Shown piece by piece: positions 25,863-33,658 of a stretch of 48,407 nucleotides of DNA (position 1 is the first letter of the stretch; every line of letters starts with the position of its first letter). Origin of the DNA: Flagellimonas abyssi (GTDB taxonomy: Bacteria > Bacteroidota > Bacteroidia > Flavobacteriales > Flavobacteriaceae); the NCBI RefSeq assembly GCF_019457905.1, contig NZ_JAHZSV010000036.1:1-48407 (forward strand), read 5' to 3'. The notes below the pieces were generated by a model. It saw only the letters and a program-made list of their open reading frames with translations. It did no database searches and was not told where the DNA came from. The translations under genes and the position numbers were made by a program.

Positions 25863-26201
25863 ATGAAAGAAATAAAAGCATTTATAAAACCGAAACGAGT
25901 TCAAAATGTAATTGAAGCTCTTAGTGAAAGCGGATTTAAAAGTATGACCCTTTCCCAGGGAGAAGGAACGGGGGCTTTTAAAGCAAAAGGCGCATCACCT
26001 TCTTTAGATTTCCGTGTAACAGACAGTCCGGTTGTAAAGTTAGAACTGGTATGTCAAAACGAAGAAGCACAATCAGCAATAGATATTATCCTTGAGAATG
26101 CAAAAACAACTGAACCCGGTGACGGAATAATTTATCTTTCCGATATTGAAGATGCCTTCCAGATAAAAACCGGGGAATCCATAAAGCGTTACGACCCCTA
26201 A
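25863..26201 (+). CDS. PII-like signalling protein
   Basis: The 112-residue protein has the PII fold signature: MKEIKAFIKPKRVQNVIEAL at the N-terminus and GDGIIYLSDIEDAFQIKTGE near the C-terminus, matching GDGKIF...RIRTGE of GlnB/GlnK. The T-loop region is altered (GAFKAKGASPSLDF) and lacks the uridylylated tyrosine context. PII-like proteins adjacent to RND metal pumps are common in Bacteroidetes and may bind nucleotide or metal to tune efflux. That regulatory link is inferred. Confidence 0.8.
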   Translation: MKEIKAFIKPKRVQNVIEALSESGFKSMTLSQGEGTGAFKAKGASPSLDFRVTDSPVVKLELVCQNEEAQSAIDIILENAKTTEPGDGIIYLSDIEDAFQIKTGESIKRYDP

Positions 26202-26216
26202 ATACTTTTATAGCAA

Positions 26217-26639
26217 ATGGAAAAAATAGTAAAAAAGTTGGAAAGCAAAGGCATCCGCCCTACGGCAATGCGCTTGATGACCTATAGACGGCTGGCACAA
26301 CTGAATGTGGCCGTTAGCTTAGGCGACCTTGGAAAGGATTTCGAAAGCTCGGAAAGGAGTACGCTTTTCCGTACTATGAAGACATTTGAAGAAAAAGGAA
26401 TCGTGCATCAAATTGAGGATGGCACCGGCATCATTAAATATGCCCTGTGCGAAGACAATTGTGAATGTGAGGTGGGAAACGACCTTCACTTACATTTTCA
26501 TTGCAATAGTTGCGGGGAAACCGTGTGCCTTACAGAGCACAAAATCCCTCAGATAAACCTGCCCGACGGCTATGTGGCAGAGGATATCAATCTGGTGGCC
26601 AAGGGAGTCTGTGAGAAATGTAGCAATGACTTGGATTAA
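26217..26639 (+). CDS. Fur-family metalloregulator (copy 1)
   Basis: The 140-residue Fur-like protein has an N-terminal winged HTH (GIRPTAMRLMTYRRLA, TLFRTMKTFEEKGIVHQ), a metal-site segment LHLHFHCNSCGETVC and a C-terminal CEKC pair forming the structural zinc site. It lies 15 bp after the PII-like gene, so it belongs to the metal operon and probably controls it. Zur-like or peroxide-type specificity cannot be told from sequence alone. A paralogue is at 33146-33574. Confidence 0.88.
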   Translation: MEKIVKKLESKGIRPTAMRLMTYRRLAQLNVAVSLGDLGKDFESSERSTLFRTMKTFEEKGIVHQIEDGTGIIKYALCEDNCECEVGNDLHLHFHCNSCGETVCLTEHKIPQINLPDGYVAEDINLVAKGVCEKCSNDLD

Positions 26640-26665
26640 GTTTTTTGATTTAAAAAATTGGAACA

Positions 26666-27025
26666 ATGATGAAAATTTATAAAAAAGAAAACAAGGTATA
26701 TATGGTAGCTCAAAATAGATTGGATGCTACCGATTATGACAATTTGATATCTCAATTAAAAAACCATATACAGGCAAACCATAAAGTATACTGGTATATT
26801 GAAATGGAAAATTTTGAGGGGTGGACTGCAAGTGCGTATTGGAAAGGCATTGAACTGAAACTTCCGAATGAAGAACGCGTTAAAAAGGTTGCATTGGTGG
26901 GAATTACAAAATGGCAGGAACAGTTTACCGAAGTTTTGATACCCTTTACAAAGGCACATATTAAATTCTTTAGCCCTGAAGAAAAACATTTGGCCAAGGA
27001 ATGGATGGAGAAAGGAAATCATTAA
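26666..27025 (+). CDS. SpoIIAA-like (STAS/SEC14-like) protein, intact copy 1
   Basis: The 119-residue protein has the SpoIIAA-like fold pattern: a strand-rich N-terminus, KVYWYIEMENFEGWTASAYW, a KVALVG strand, WQEQFTEVLIPFTKAHIKFF and a C-terminal A-x-x-W helix. Function of this family is unknown; members often sit in stress or ion-transport clusters. Three relatives lie in the same island: truncated 28060-28281, degenerate 29375-29629 and intact 40776-41132. The 3' part of this gene takes part in a 359-bp duplication. Confidence 0.8.
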   Translation: MMKIYKKENKVYMVAQNRLDATDYDNLISQLKNHIQANHKVYWYIEMENFEGWTASAYWKGIELKLPNEERVKKVALVGITKWQEQFTEVLIPFTKAHIKFFSPEEKHLAKEWMEKGNH

Positions 27026-27162
27026 AAAAGTTAAGTAAATTTAAACAGAAAGATTATGATGGACAACTGGAATTTTGGGGGAATGCACTGGATATGGTGG
27101 GGACTTTGGATAATTCTTATCTTTTGGATATTTTTAATTCCTTACCCCACCCCGGGACAAAA
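26804..27162. repeat. 359-bp duplicated segment, copy 1
   Basis: It spans the 3' part of the SpoIIAA-like gene and the 5' part of the SHOCT gene. It recurs nearly unchanged at 28060-28418 with a constant offset of 1256 bp. Similarity continues weakly through the rest of the SHOCT gene. Confidence 0.9.
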
Positions 27163-27307
27163 ACGGAAAAAAGACGGAGCAATGGAAATTCTAAGGGAGC
27201 GTTTTGCACGGGGCGAAATAAGCGAGGAAGAATATAAACACCGGGTAAATATACTTCAAAATAAAAATGAACCAAAGGACCAGAAAAAAATTAGGCAGGA
27301 AAAATAA
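27056..27307 (+). CDS. SHOCT-domain small membrane protein (copy 1)
   Basis: The 83-residue protein has a tryptophan-rich start (MMDNWNFGGMHWIWWGLW), one transmembrane helix and a C-terminal SHOCT motif (AMEILRERFARGEISEEEY). SHOCT domains are short oligomerisation helices. Its stop overlaps the next start codon by one base (TAATG), indicating translational coupling. It is a typical companion of metal and stress clusters, of unknown function. The second copy is at 28339-28530. Confidence 0.8.
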   Translation: MMDNWNFGGMHWIWWGLWIILIFWIFLIPYPTPGQKRKKDGAMEILRERFARGEISEEEYKHRVNILQNKNEPKDQKKIRQEK

Positions 27308-27849
27308 TGGGAAAAGGACAACTAACTATATTTTTTTTAATGCTGGCTCCTATCCTGCATACCCAAACTATATACAGTACACGGGAGGGGCATATCCTTA
27401 TAAAAGCTAATATAGATGGCAATGCATTTAAGGCGGAAAGCCATCAACTTTCCATGTTTTTTGATTACACAAGTAAAGAAATTACGGGTTCCATAGATTT
27501 GAGAACTATAGACACAAATAATCCACAGCTAGCCACCTATCTTAAAAGTACTCAAGCACCTATATGGATAAGATTTTCCGGGAAGGTCCCGGTTGAGGAT
27601 TTCCTTTTGCGCCCACATGAACCAATTGATTTTAATTGGTTGGTAACGATCAGGCTTCCTAATAAAGAAGTGCAAAACTACTTTAAAGCGACATTGACCC
27701 ACATCCCCCAAGGTCCTACATTTTCCTGTCTTTTAAGTGCCGGTGGATTTATAGAGAAAACTATAAGCCCAAGCTTAAATCAAGTGGTTCCTGGACTTGA
27801 AGGATCCATAGAAATAAAATTTGCCCAGCTTATTTTAAAGAAAGAGTGA
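27307..27849 (+). CDS. Secreted YceI-like protein
   Basis: The 180-residue protein has a signal peptide (hydrophobic 5-18, cleavage near HTQT). The mature part is beta-rich, with GSIDLRTIDTNNPQLATYL resembling the YceI lipocalin-like family and a C-terminal GSIEIKFAQLIL strand. YceI proteins bind isoprenoid lipids in the periplasm. The similarity here is partial, so a lipid-binding role is tentative. It is translationally coupled to the SHOCT gene. Confidence 0.5.
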   Translation: MGKGQLTIFFLMLAPILHTQTIYSTREGHILIKANIDGNAFKAESHQLSMFFDYTSKEITGSIDLRTIDTNNPQLATYLKSTQAPIWIRFSGKVPVEDFLLRPHEPIDFNWLVTIRLPNKEVQNYFKATLTHIPQGPTFSCLLSAGGFIEKTISPSLNQVVPGLEGSIEIKFAQLILKKE

Positions 27850-27977
27850 ATGCCATTTAATTCAAAATAACATAGAAAGATGAAAAAGTATAAATAGAAT
27901 CCCATCCTCTTCCAGTAGTGCCTTATTAAAATAGCGCTGGGGAGATGTAATAAGTGTAAATAAAATATCCTCCTGCC

Positions 27978-27992
27978 GTACAAAATTTGTAC
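27978..27992. promoter_or_regulatory. Perfect palindrome, candidate operator
   Basis: GTACAAA-A-TTTGTAC has 7-bp arms around one base, extendable to 10 bp with one mismatch (GCC/CGC outer bases). It lies in a non-coding gap before the duplicated segment. It suits a dimeric regulator such as one of the two Fur proteins, but no second copy was found by eye. Confidence 0.35.
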
Positions 27993-28059
27993 CGCAATTA
28001 GGGACATAGATGTGATATATAAATATTTCCGTCTTATCATTTTTCGCTTATTACTAATA

Positions 28060-28281
28060 ATGGAAAATTTTGAGGGGTGGACCGCAAGTGCGTATTGGAA
28101 GAGCATTGAACTGAAACTTCCGAACGAAGAACGCGTTAAAAAGGTTGCATTGGTGGGAAATACAAAATGGAAGGAACAGTTTACGGAAGTTTTGATTCCC
28201 TTTACAAGGGCACATATTAAATTCTTTAGCCCTGAAGAAAAAGATTTGGCCAAGGAATGGATGGAGAAAGGAAATCATTAA
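28060..28281 (+). pseudogene. Truncated SpoIIAA-like gene (duplicate)
   Basis: These 73 codons repeat residues 47-119 of the copy at 26666-27025 with few changes, but the N-terminal 46 codons are absent. The sequence upstream is unrelated. It could be expressed from ATG 28060, yet lacks half the domain. Confidence 0.8.
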
Positions 28282-28418
28282 AAAAGTTAAATAAATTTAA
28301 ACAGAAAGATTATGATGGACGACTGATATTTTGGGGGAATGCACTGGATATGGTGGGGGCTTTGGATAATCCTTATCTTTTGGATATTCTTAATTCCTTA
28401 TCCCACCCCGGGACAAAA
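28060..28418. repeat. 359-bp duplicated segment, copy 2
   Basis: Partner of 26804-27162, same orientation. It carries one nonsense change in the SHOCT gene start (TGG to TGA). Confidence 0.9.
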
Positions 28419-28530
28419 CAGACGGAAGGATAAGGCTATGGAAGCCCTGAGAGATCGATACGCCCGGGACGAGATAAGCGATGAGGAATTTGAACAAAAG
28501 AAGAAAGTCCTTCAGGATAAGAAGAAGTAG
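28339..28530 (+). CDS. SHOCT-domain small membrane protein (copy 2, shortened)
   Basis: The 63-residue paralogue of 27056-27307 begins at an internal ATG (MHWIWWGLW), because the original start is followed by an in-frame TGA at codon 5. The transmembrane helix and SHOCT motif (AMEALRDRYARDEISDEEF) are intact, and the C-terminal half has diverged more than the rest. This suggests the product is kept functional from the inner start, though decay is possible. Confidence 0.6.
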   Translation: MHWIWWGLWIILIFWIFLIPYPTPGQNRRKDKAMEALRDRYARDEISDEEFEQKKKVLQDKKK

Positions 28531-28588
28531 TTATAAGGCCACAGGTATCGAAGGCGATGGCACCTATGGCATATAAAAGAAGGTAAAA

Positions 28589-29350
28589 ATGAAAAAACGG
28601 AAAGTATTTGTTTTTATATTCATTGGATTAGCCCTTGGCTTATTTATAATACAGCCCCTGGCTATTTCACTCCACATGTATGACATGCAGGGAGATAATG
28701 GCGAATGGTGGAAATACCTGCTTGCTTCATATCAGCAGGAATTTAGAGTATGGGATTTGGATCAAGCCATAATCAAATTGCTATTTGGACTGCTGGGCAT
28801 TGCCTTGTCGCTTATGTTTATGGTCAGGCAAAGAATATTTCAATTGACCGGAAGAAGAGATAAGCTGGAGGAGATCAGAGAGCTGATTGCGGCAGGAGAA
28901 AACCAGCAAGTAGAATTTAAATCTACCTTGAGATGGGATTTGAGGCAGTTTAAACCGAATAAGGCTTTGGAAGACGTAATAGCAAAAACAATTGCCGGGT
29001 TTATGAACACCCAAGGAGGGCATTTAATTATCGGAATTGATGATGAAGGTAGTATTCTGGGGCTGGAACAGGATTATGGTACTTTAAAAAAACCTGGCAA
29101 GGACGGGTTTGAGCAATATATAATGCAATTGGTGTCCCTCAAGTTGGGTACCCATTTTTGCACTTTGGTTAAAGTGTCTTTTCACCAATTTGAAGAAAAG
29201 GATATCTGTTATGTAAGGGTTCATAAATCACAAAAACCTGTGTATTTGAATTTGAGTGACCGTTCGCATTTCTTTATCAGAACCGGGAATGGTACCCGTG
29301 AGTTGGATATGCCTGAGGCTCTGGAGTATTTGGAGATACACTTAAATTAA
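28589..29350 (+). CDS. Membrane protein with AlbA_2 (Schlafen-type) domain
   Basis: The 253-residue protein has two N-terminal transmembrane helices (about 6-26 and 61-80) and a C-terminal AlbA_2/Schlafen-like domain. The domain shows GENQQVEFKSTLRWD, IAKTIAGFMNTQGGHLIIGI and DDEGSILGLEQD in the expected order. AlbA_2 domains bind nucleotides or nucleic acid and occur in regulators and defence proteins. A membrane-tethered form beside metal genes is unusual. Function is unknown. Confidence 0.8.
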   Translation: MKKRKVFVFIFIGLALGLFIIQPLAISLHMYDMQGDNGEWWKYLLASYQQEFRVWDLDQAIIKLLFGLLGIALSLMFMVRQRIFQLTGRRDKLEEIRELIAAGENQQVEFKSTLRWDLRQFKPNKALEDVIAKTIAGFMNTQGGHLIIGIDDEGSILGLEQDYGTLKKPGKDGFEQYIMQLVSLKLGTHFCTLVKVSFHQFEEKDICYVRVHKSQKPVYLNLSDRSHFFIRTGNGTRELDMPEALEYLEIHLN

Positions 29351-29374
29351 TATAGACCCTATAAAATTGAAAAA

Positions 29375-29629
29375 ATGATACAGGTATTGGACATAGAAAA
29401 AGAAAACTTGATTGCCGCTAAAGTCAATGGTAAAATCACAAAGAAGGATATAGAAAAAATCCATCCGCTCATCCACAACATCATCGGTAAATATCATAAG
29501 GTGTAAAATGGCATTTGTAGGCGAAAAAAATAGCAGGAATGGGTCGCTAAAGCTACTGATTTCTTTACTGGTTCAGAAGTCAAATATTTTGACCTTCAGG
29601 ATAAAGAACAAGCAAAAAACTGGATATAA
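29375..29629 (+). pseudogene. Degenerate SpoIIAA-like gene
   Basis: The first 43 codons read like the N-terminus of the copy at 40776 (TKKDIEKIHPLIHNI against TEKDIEKIHPLIHSI) and end in a premature TAA. The C-terminal part then appears in another frame (QEWVAKATDFFTGSEVKYFD...KNWI) after an in-frame TAG. The central 35 or so codons are missing. Confidence 0.8.
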
Positions 29630-29641
29630 ATAACTAAGGAT

Positions 29642-32188
29642 ATGAAAAAACTAAAAATCAAAATTCCCGTAATCCTTCCACAGGTGCCAAATGAAAAAGA
29701 CACTTGTGTGCAAAGGCTCATTGAAGAATTAGAAGCCAAAGAAGGTCTTGATAAAGTGCATATAAAAGACGATCAGGAAGATACGGTGCCACAATTGTGC
29801 TTTCATTACGATCCGGATATAATTTCTATTGACAGCATTCAATCATTGGCAGAAAGAACCGGGGCTGAAATTACCGCGAAATATGGACATTTGCTTATAG
29901 AGGTTGAGGGGATTAGGCATACCCGGCATGCAAGGACTTTAGAAAAGAGTCTGCTGAATATCAAAGGCGTTTTGGAAGCTTCCGCCAATGCCGGAGGAAT
30001 GATCCGTTTAGAATATGATAAACGGGAAACAAGTTTTGATGAGATAACTGCAAAGCTCGAAAAAGAAAACCTACAAGTCAAGAAAAGTGCCTCTGGCCAT
30101 GAGAACGGCTTTAAATCTTCGGAAAAAACCTCTGATAAATTAAATAAAAAAAATAAGATGGGCCAGCGACACCAGCATGAAGATGAGGGTGGACAGAATC
30201 CTAAAGAAGCGGATAGCCACGGCGCCGGCGAAGAACATTCCCACGCACACGGAGGTATTTTTGGGAAAAATACAGAGCTTATTTTTGCCATTATTTGTGG
30301 GGTTTTGTTGGGGATAGGTTTTGGACTATCCTTTGTAGAATCAGTTCCGCAATGGGTTAGTCTTTCCCTTTATATTGGAGCCTATTTCTTTGGAGGATTT
30401 TATACTGCTAAAGAAGCTGTGGAAACCGTAGCCAAAGGCGGGTTTGAAATTGATTTTCTCATGTTGGTCGCAGCGATTGGAGCGGCTATTTTAGGGGAAT
30501 GGGCTGAAGGTGCCTTGTTATTATTTCTTTTTAGCCTGGGACATGCCCTGGAGCATTATGCAATGAACAAAGCACGAAAATCTATAGCCGCATTGGCAGA
30601 ACTGGCGCCAAAAACAGCCTTGCTCAAAAAAGATGGTAAGACGGAAGAAGTTGGTATCGAAAAACTCAATATTGGTGATATCATTGTGGTGAAACCAAAT
30701 AGTAAAATATCTGCAGATGGCGTAGTGGTAGATGGGCAGAGTAGCGTTAACCAGGCTCCAATAACCGGGGAGAGTGTACCGGTAGATAAAGTTCCCGTGA
30801 AAGATATCGAAAAGGATTACTCAGAGGTAGATGATATCAAGGATGAAAACCGCGTTTTTGCTGGAACGATCAATGGGAATAATACTTTGGAAATTAAAGT
30901 GATCAAAGCAGCCAAAGATTCAACGCTTTCCCGATTGGTGAAACTGGTTAACGAAGCTCAGACTCAAAAATCGCCTACCCAGTTGCTCACCGATAAATTC
31001 GAAAAATATTTTGTGCCATCCGTTCTTATTTTGGTCGGGATTCTTTTGTTCGCTTTTTTAGTTATTGACGAACCCTTTAGCGCCAGCTTTTACAGGGCGA
31101 TGGCCGTATTGGTAGCTGCAAGTCCCTGTGCGTTGGCAATCTCGACCCCAAGTGCTGTATTGAGTGGAGTGGCCAGGGCCGCCCGTGGCGGGGTATTAAT
31201 TAAAGGAGGGCGCCCTCTGGAGGACCTGGGGGTTATTACCGCCCTCGCCTTCGATAAAACCGGAACTCTAACGGAAGGAAAGCCAAAACTTACCCAAGTG
31301 GTGCCACTTGGAAATATATCTGAAAACGAACTTCTCAAAATAGCAGTAGCCGTGGAAGGTCTTAGTGATCACCCCCTGGCCAAAGCTGTAGTTCGTGATG
31401 GAAAAGAGCGTCTGGAAGGCGAGGAAATCCCAAATGCCTCTAATTTGGAGGCAGTTCTGGGTAAAGGGATTAAAGCATCATTTGGCAATGATAAAATCTA
31501 TATAGGTAACCTCGACCTGTACGAAGGGCTTGATGAGAGTACACCTTCCGAAAAAATAGCTACGAAAGTGCGTGGTCTTGAAGGTGGTGGAAATACAACA
31601 ATGCTTATACGAAAAAATGAAGAATATATAGGCATCATTGCATTAATGGATACCCCTCGGGAGGCAGCAAAAAAGACCCTTTCTGAATTGAAGGAAATAG
31701 GAATTAAACGAATGATCATGCTTACTGGTGATAACCAGAAGGTAGCAGACGCAGTAGCAGAAGAAATAGGATTGACCGATGCCTGGGGGAGCCTGTTGCC
31801 GGAAGAAAAAGTGGATGCTATAAAGGAATTAAAAGAAAAGGAATCCAAGGTGGCGATGGTGGGCGATGGCGTTAATGATGCCCCTGCCATGGCAAACAGC
31901 ACTGTAGGAATAGCTATGGGTGCTGCGGGAAGTGATGTGGCCCTGGAAACGGCGGATATTGCGCTAATGGCCGATAAGTTGGAAACCCTGCCCTTTGCCA
32001 TAGGCTTAAGCAGGAAGGCAAAGGCGATTATCAGGCAAAACCTTTGGGTTAGCCTTGGTATTGTGGCCCTGCTTATACCTTCAACCATATTCGGCTTGGC
32101 AAATATTGGAGTGGCGGTAGTAATCCATGAAGGTTCGACGCTTCTGGTGGTTTTTAATGCGTTAAGGCTTTTGGCTTATAAAAAGTAG
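29642..32188 (+). CDS. P1B-4-type heavy-metal P-type ATPase (SPC motif)
   Basis: The 848-residue protein has two degenerate HMA-like segments at the N-terminus (about 5-150), then a lysine-rich and histidine-rich linker (about 160-205, RHQHEDEGG...GEEHSHAHGG). The P-type ATPase core shows ITGESVPVDK, the TM6 motif SPCALAIS (S494), phosphorylation motif DKTGTLTEG (D538), MLTGDN and GDGVNDAPAMA. Near the end comes HEGSTLLVV...LRLL (H829). SPC together with HEGS...N.LRLL marks the P1B-4 subgroup, known to export Co, Zn, Cd or Fe rather than copper. It acts in the inner membrane, complementary to the RND pump that clears the periplasm. Confidence 0.92.
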   Translation: MKKLKIKIPVILPQVPNEKDTCVQRLIEELEAKEGLDKVHIKDDQEDTVPQLCFHYDPDIISIDSIQSLAERTGAEITAKYGHLLIEVEGIRHTRHARTLEKSLLNIKGVLEASANAGGMIRLEYDKRETSFDEITAKLEKENLQVKKSASGHENGFKSSEKTSDKLNKKNKMGQRHQHEDEGGQNPKEADSHGAGEEHSHAHGGIFGKNTELIFAIICGVLLGIGFGLSFVESVPQWVSLSLYIGAYFFGGFYTAKEAVETVAKGGFEIDFLMLVAAIGAAILGEWAEGALLLFLFSLGHALEHYAMNKARKSIAALAELAPKTALLKKDGKTEEVGIEKLNIGDIIVVKPNSKISADGVVVDGQSSVNQAPITGESVPVDKVPVKDIEKDYSEVDDIKDENRVFAGTINGNNTLEIKVIKAAKDSTLSRLVKLVNEAQTQKSPTQLLTDKFEKYFVPSVLILVGILLFAFLVIDEPFSASFYRAMAVLVAASPCALAISTPSAVLSGVARAARGGVLIKGGRPLEDLGVITALAFDKTGTLTEGKPKLTQVVPLGNISENELLKIAVAVEGLSDHPLAKAVVRDGKERLEGEEIPNASNLEAVLGKGIKASFGNDKIYIGNLDLYEGLDESTPSEKIATKVRGLEGGGNTTMLIRKNEEYIGIIALMDTPREAAKKTLSELKEIGIKRMIMLTGDNQKVADAVAEEIGLTDAWGSLLPEEKVDAIKELKEKESKVAMVGDGVNDAPAMANSTVGIAMGAAGSDVALETADIALMADKLETLPFAIGLSRKAKAIIRQNLWVSLGIVALLIPSTIFGLANIGVAVVIHEGSTLLVVFNALRLLAYKK

Positions 32189-32405
32189 ATATAAAAAAGT
32201 TATCACAGTTTTATTGACTATGAGTAAATGAATTAACAGCTTTTATATAATTAAGAAACTGGTCATTATGAAAAATAGGATTATATCATTCTTAAAGGCC
32301 TTAGTATCCATAAATATTCAGACCGTGTGGGGGAGTAGGAATTATATAAGATTTTTGATCTTAAACTATTTAAGAATATAGCAATTAATTTATAAAACCA
32401 AAAAG

Positions 32406-32969
32406 ATGAAAAAAAAACAAAAAAACGCCAATAACTACGGTAAATTTTTCGCAATGATTGCTACCGCAATGGTGGCAATGTTCTTTTTAATGTACACCAA
32501 CTCTTACCAGATCATTGATCACTTCTGGTTTAGTGAAACAAGGTTTTTTATGACGCTGATCATGGTCGGTTCTATGATCATTATAATGCTACTGTTTATG
32601 CTATATATGTATAAAAAACGAGGAGCAAACATAGCGATCATCGGGTTGGGTATTATATTGATTGTCGGTGGTATAGGATTGGTGAGAAGTCAGGTTACTG
32701 TCACCGGTGTTGATTACATGGAAGGTATGATCCCTCACCATTCAATTGCTATTTTAACGAGTGAGCGTGCTCAGATTAAGGATGTACGGGTAAGGAAACT
32801 CGCTGATGAAATTATTGAGGCGCAACGTAAGGAAATTATGGAAATGCAATGGCTGATCAACGATATCAGAGAAAATGGTGTAGTAGAGACAGAAAAGGAA
32901 AGGACAAACAGACCCTTGCCCAAATTTGAAGGTAAGATAGAAGAAGAAACACGAAACCTGACTGAATAA
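32406..32969 (+). CDS. DUF305-domain membrane protein
   Basis: The 187-residue protein has three transmembrane helices (about 15-33, 46-67, 75-93) and a C-terminal DUF305 helical segment with MEGMIPHHSIAILTSERAQ and EIIEAQRKEIMEMQW. DUF305 is ferritin-like by reputation and common beside copper and metal resistance genes. The paired histidines and nearby methionines could bind metal. Function is not established. Confidence 0.8.
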   Translation: MKKKQKNANNYGKFFAMIATAMVAMFFLMYTNSYQIIDHFWFSETRFFMTLIMVGSMIIIMLLFMLYMYKKRGANIAIIGLGIILIVGGIGLVRSQVTVTGVDYMEGMIPHHSIAILTSERAQIKDVRVRKLADEIIEAQRKEIMEMQWLINDIRENGVVETEKERTNRPLPKFEGKIEEETRNLTE

Positions 32970-33046
32970 CAAGATCCCCCTAGGCTTGAAAATTTATAAT
33001 CGATTGTATTTAATATTTTATGGAGTAACTAACCGTTATATAGTGT

Positions 33047-33068
33047 CTGTCCACTAAGTATAGGACAG
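33047..33068. promoter_or_regulatory. Inverted repeat upstream of second Fur gene
   Basis: CTGTCC (33047-33052) and GGACAG (33063-33068) are separated by 10 bases. A further TGTCCTA lies at 33081-33087, and AACCGTTATA occurs twice nearby (33031-33040, 33091-33100). This is a possible operator for autoregulation by the Fur protein that follows. Confidence 0.35.
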
Positions 33069-33145
33069 TTCCATAATGCGTGTCCTAAGCAACCGTTATA
33101 CTCACAATGTTGGAAGACGGTTCGTATACTTAAGATAAAATTGCA

Positions 33146-33574
33146 ATGACAAAGACGGAAAGAACATTATTGTCCAAAGGGATACGTCCCACTGAAATGA
33201 GGTTGAAAATTTACAAATACCTCAAAAGGAAAACTTATGCAGTAAGTTTAAATGAAATGCAAAAAGTCTTCATCAATAAAAATATCAAAACAGCCAATAA
33301 GACCACTTTCTACAGGGCGATAAAGCTCTTTGAGAAAAAAAGCATGGTGCACCAAATTGACGATGGAACTGCTTTTGCAAAATATGCGATTTCCGATGAA
33401 AACGCCAAAGGTAAACACAGTACAGATTTACATATGCACTTTCATTGTACCGATTGTAAGAAAACAATCTGTTTACCAAATAAAATATCGGAAGAGAGTT
33501 TGCCAGACCAGTATGAGGTGAACGATGTGAACCTGGTATTAAAAGGGATATGTAAAAATTGTAGTAAAAAATAA
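33146..33574 (+). CDS. Fur-family metalloregulator (copy 2)
   Basis: The 142-residue protein is a diverged paralogue of 26217-26639: GIRPTEMRLKIYKYL, TTFYRAIKLFEKKSMVHQ, LHMHFHCTDCKKTIC and CKNC at the C-terminus. Two Fur proteins in one island suggest separate metal inputs or separate acquisition. A terminator follows it, so it ends its own unit. Confidence 0.88.
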   Translation: MTKTERTLLSKGIRPTEMRLKIYKYLKRKTYAVSLNEMQKVFINKNIKTANKTTFYRAIKLFEKKSMVHQIDDGTAFAKYAISDENAKGKHSTDLHMHFHCTDCKKTICLPNKISEESLPDQYEVNDVNLVLKGICKNCSKK

Positions 33575-33586
33575 TAGGTGGGAGCG

Positions 33587-33633
33587 CCTTAAGCCTGAAT
33601 CCCAGCCCCCAATGGTCAAGCTTAAGGTTTTTT
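33587..33633 (+). terminator. Terminator after second Fur gene
   Basis: CCTTAAGC (33587-33594) pairs with GCTTAAGG (33620-33627), followed by TTTTTT. GGTGG and CCACC bases around it can extend the stem. Confidence 0.65.
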
Positions 33634-33658
33634 CCACCGTAACTAACTTAAAAAAAAT

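Noticed and set aside
32268..32375. Small open frame of about 35 codons between the P-type ATPase and DUF305 genes
   Set aside because: No signal peptide, motif or conservation evidence visible.
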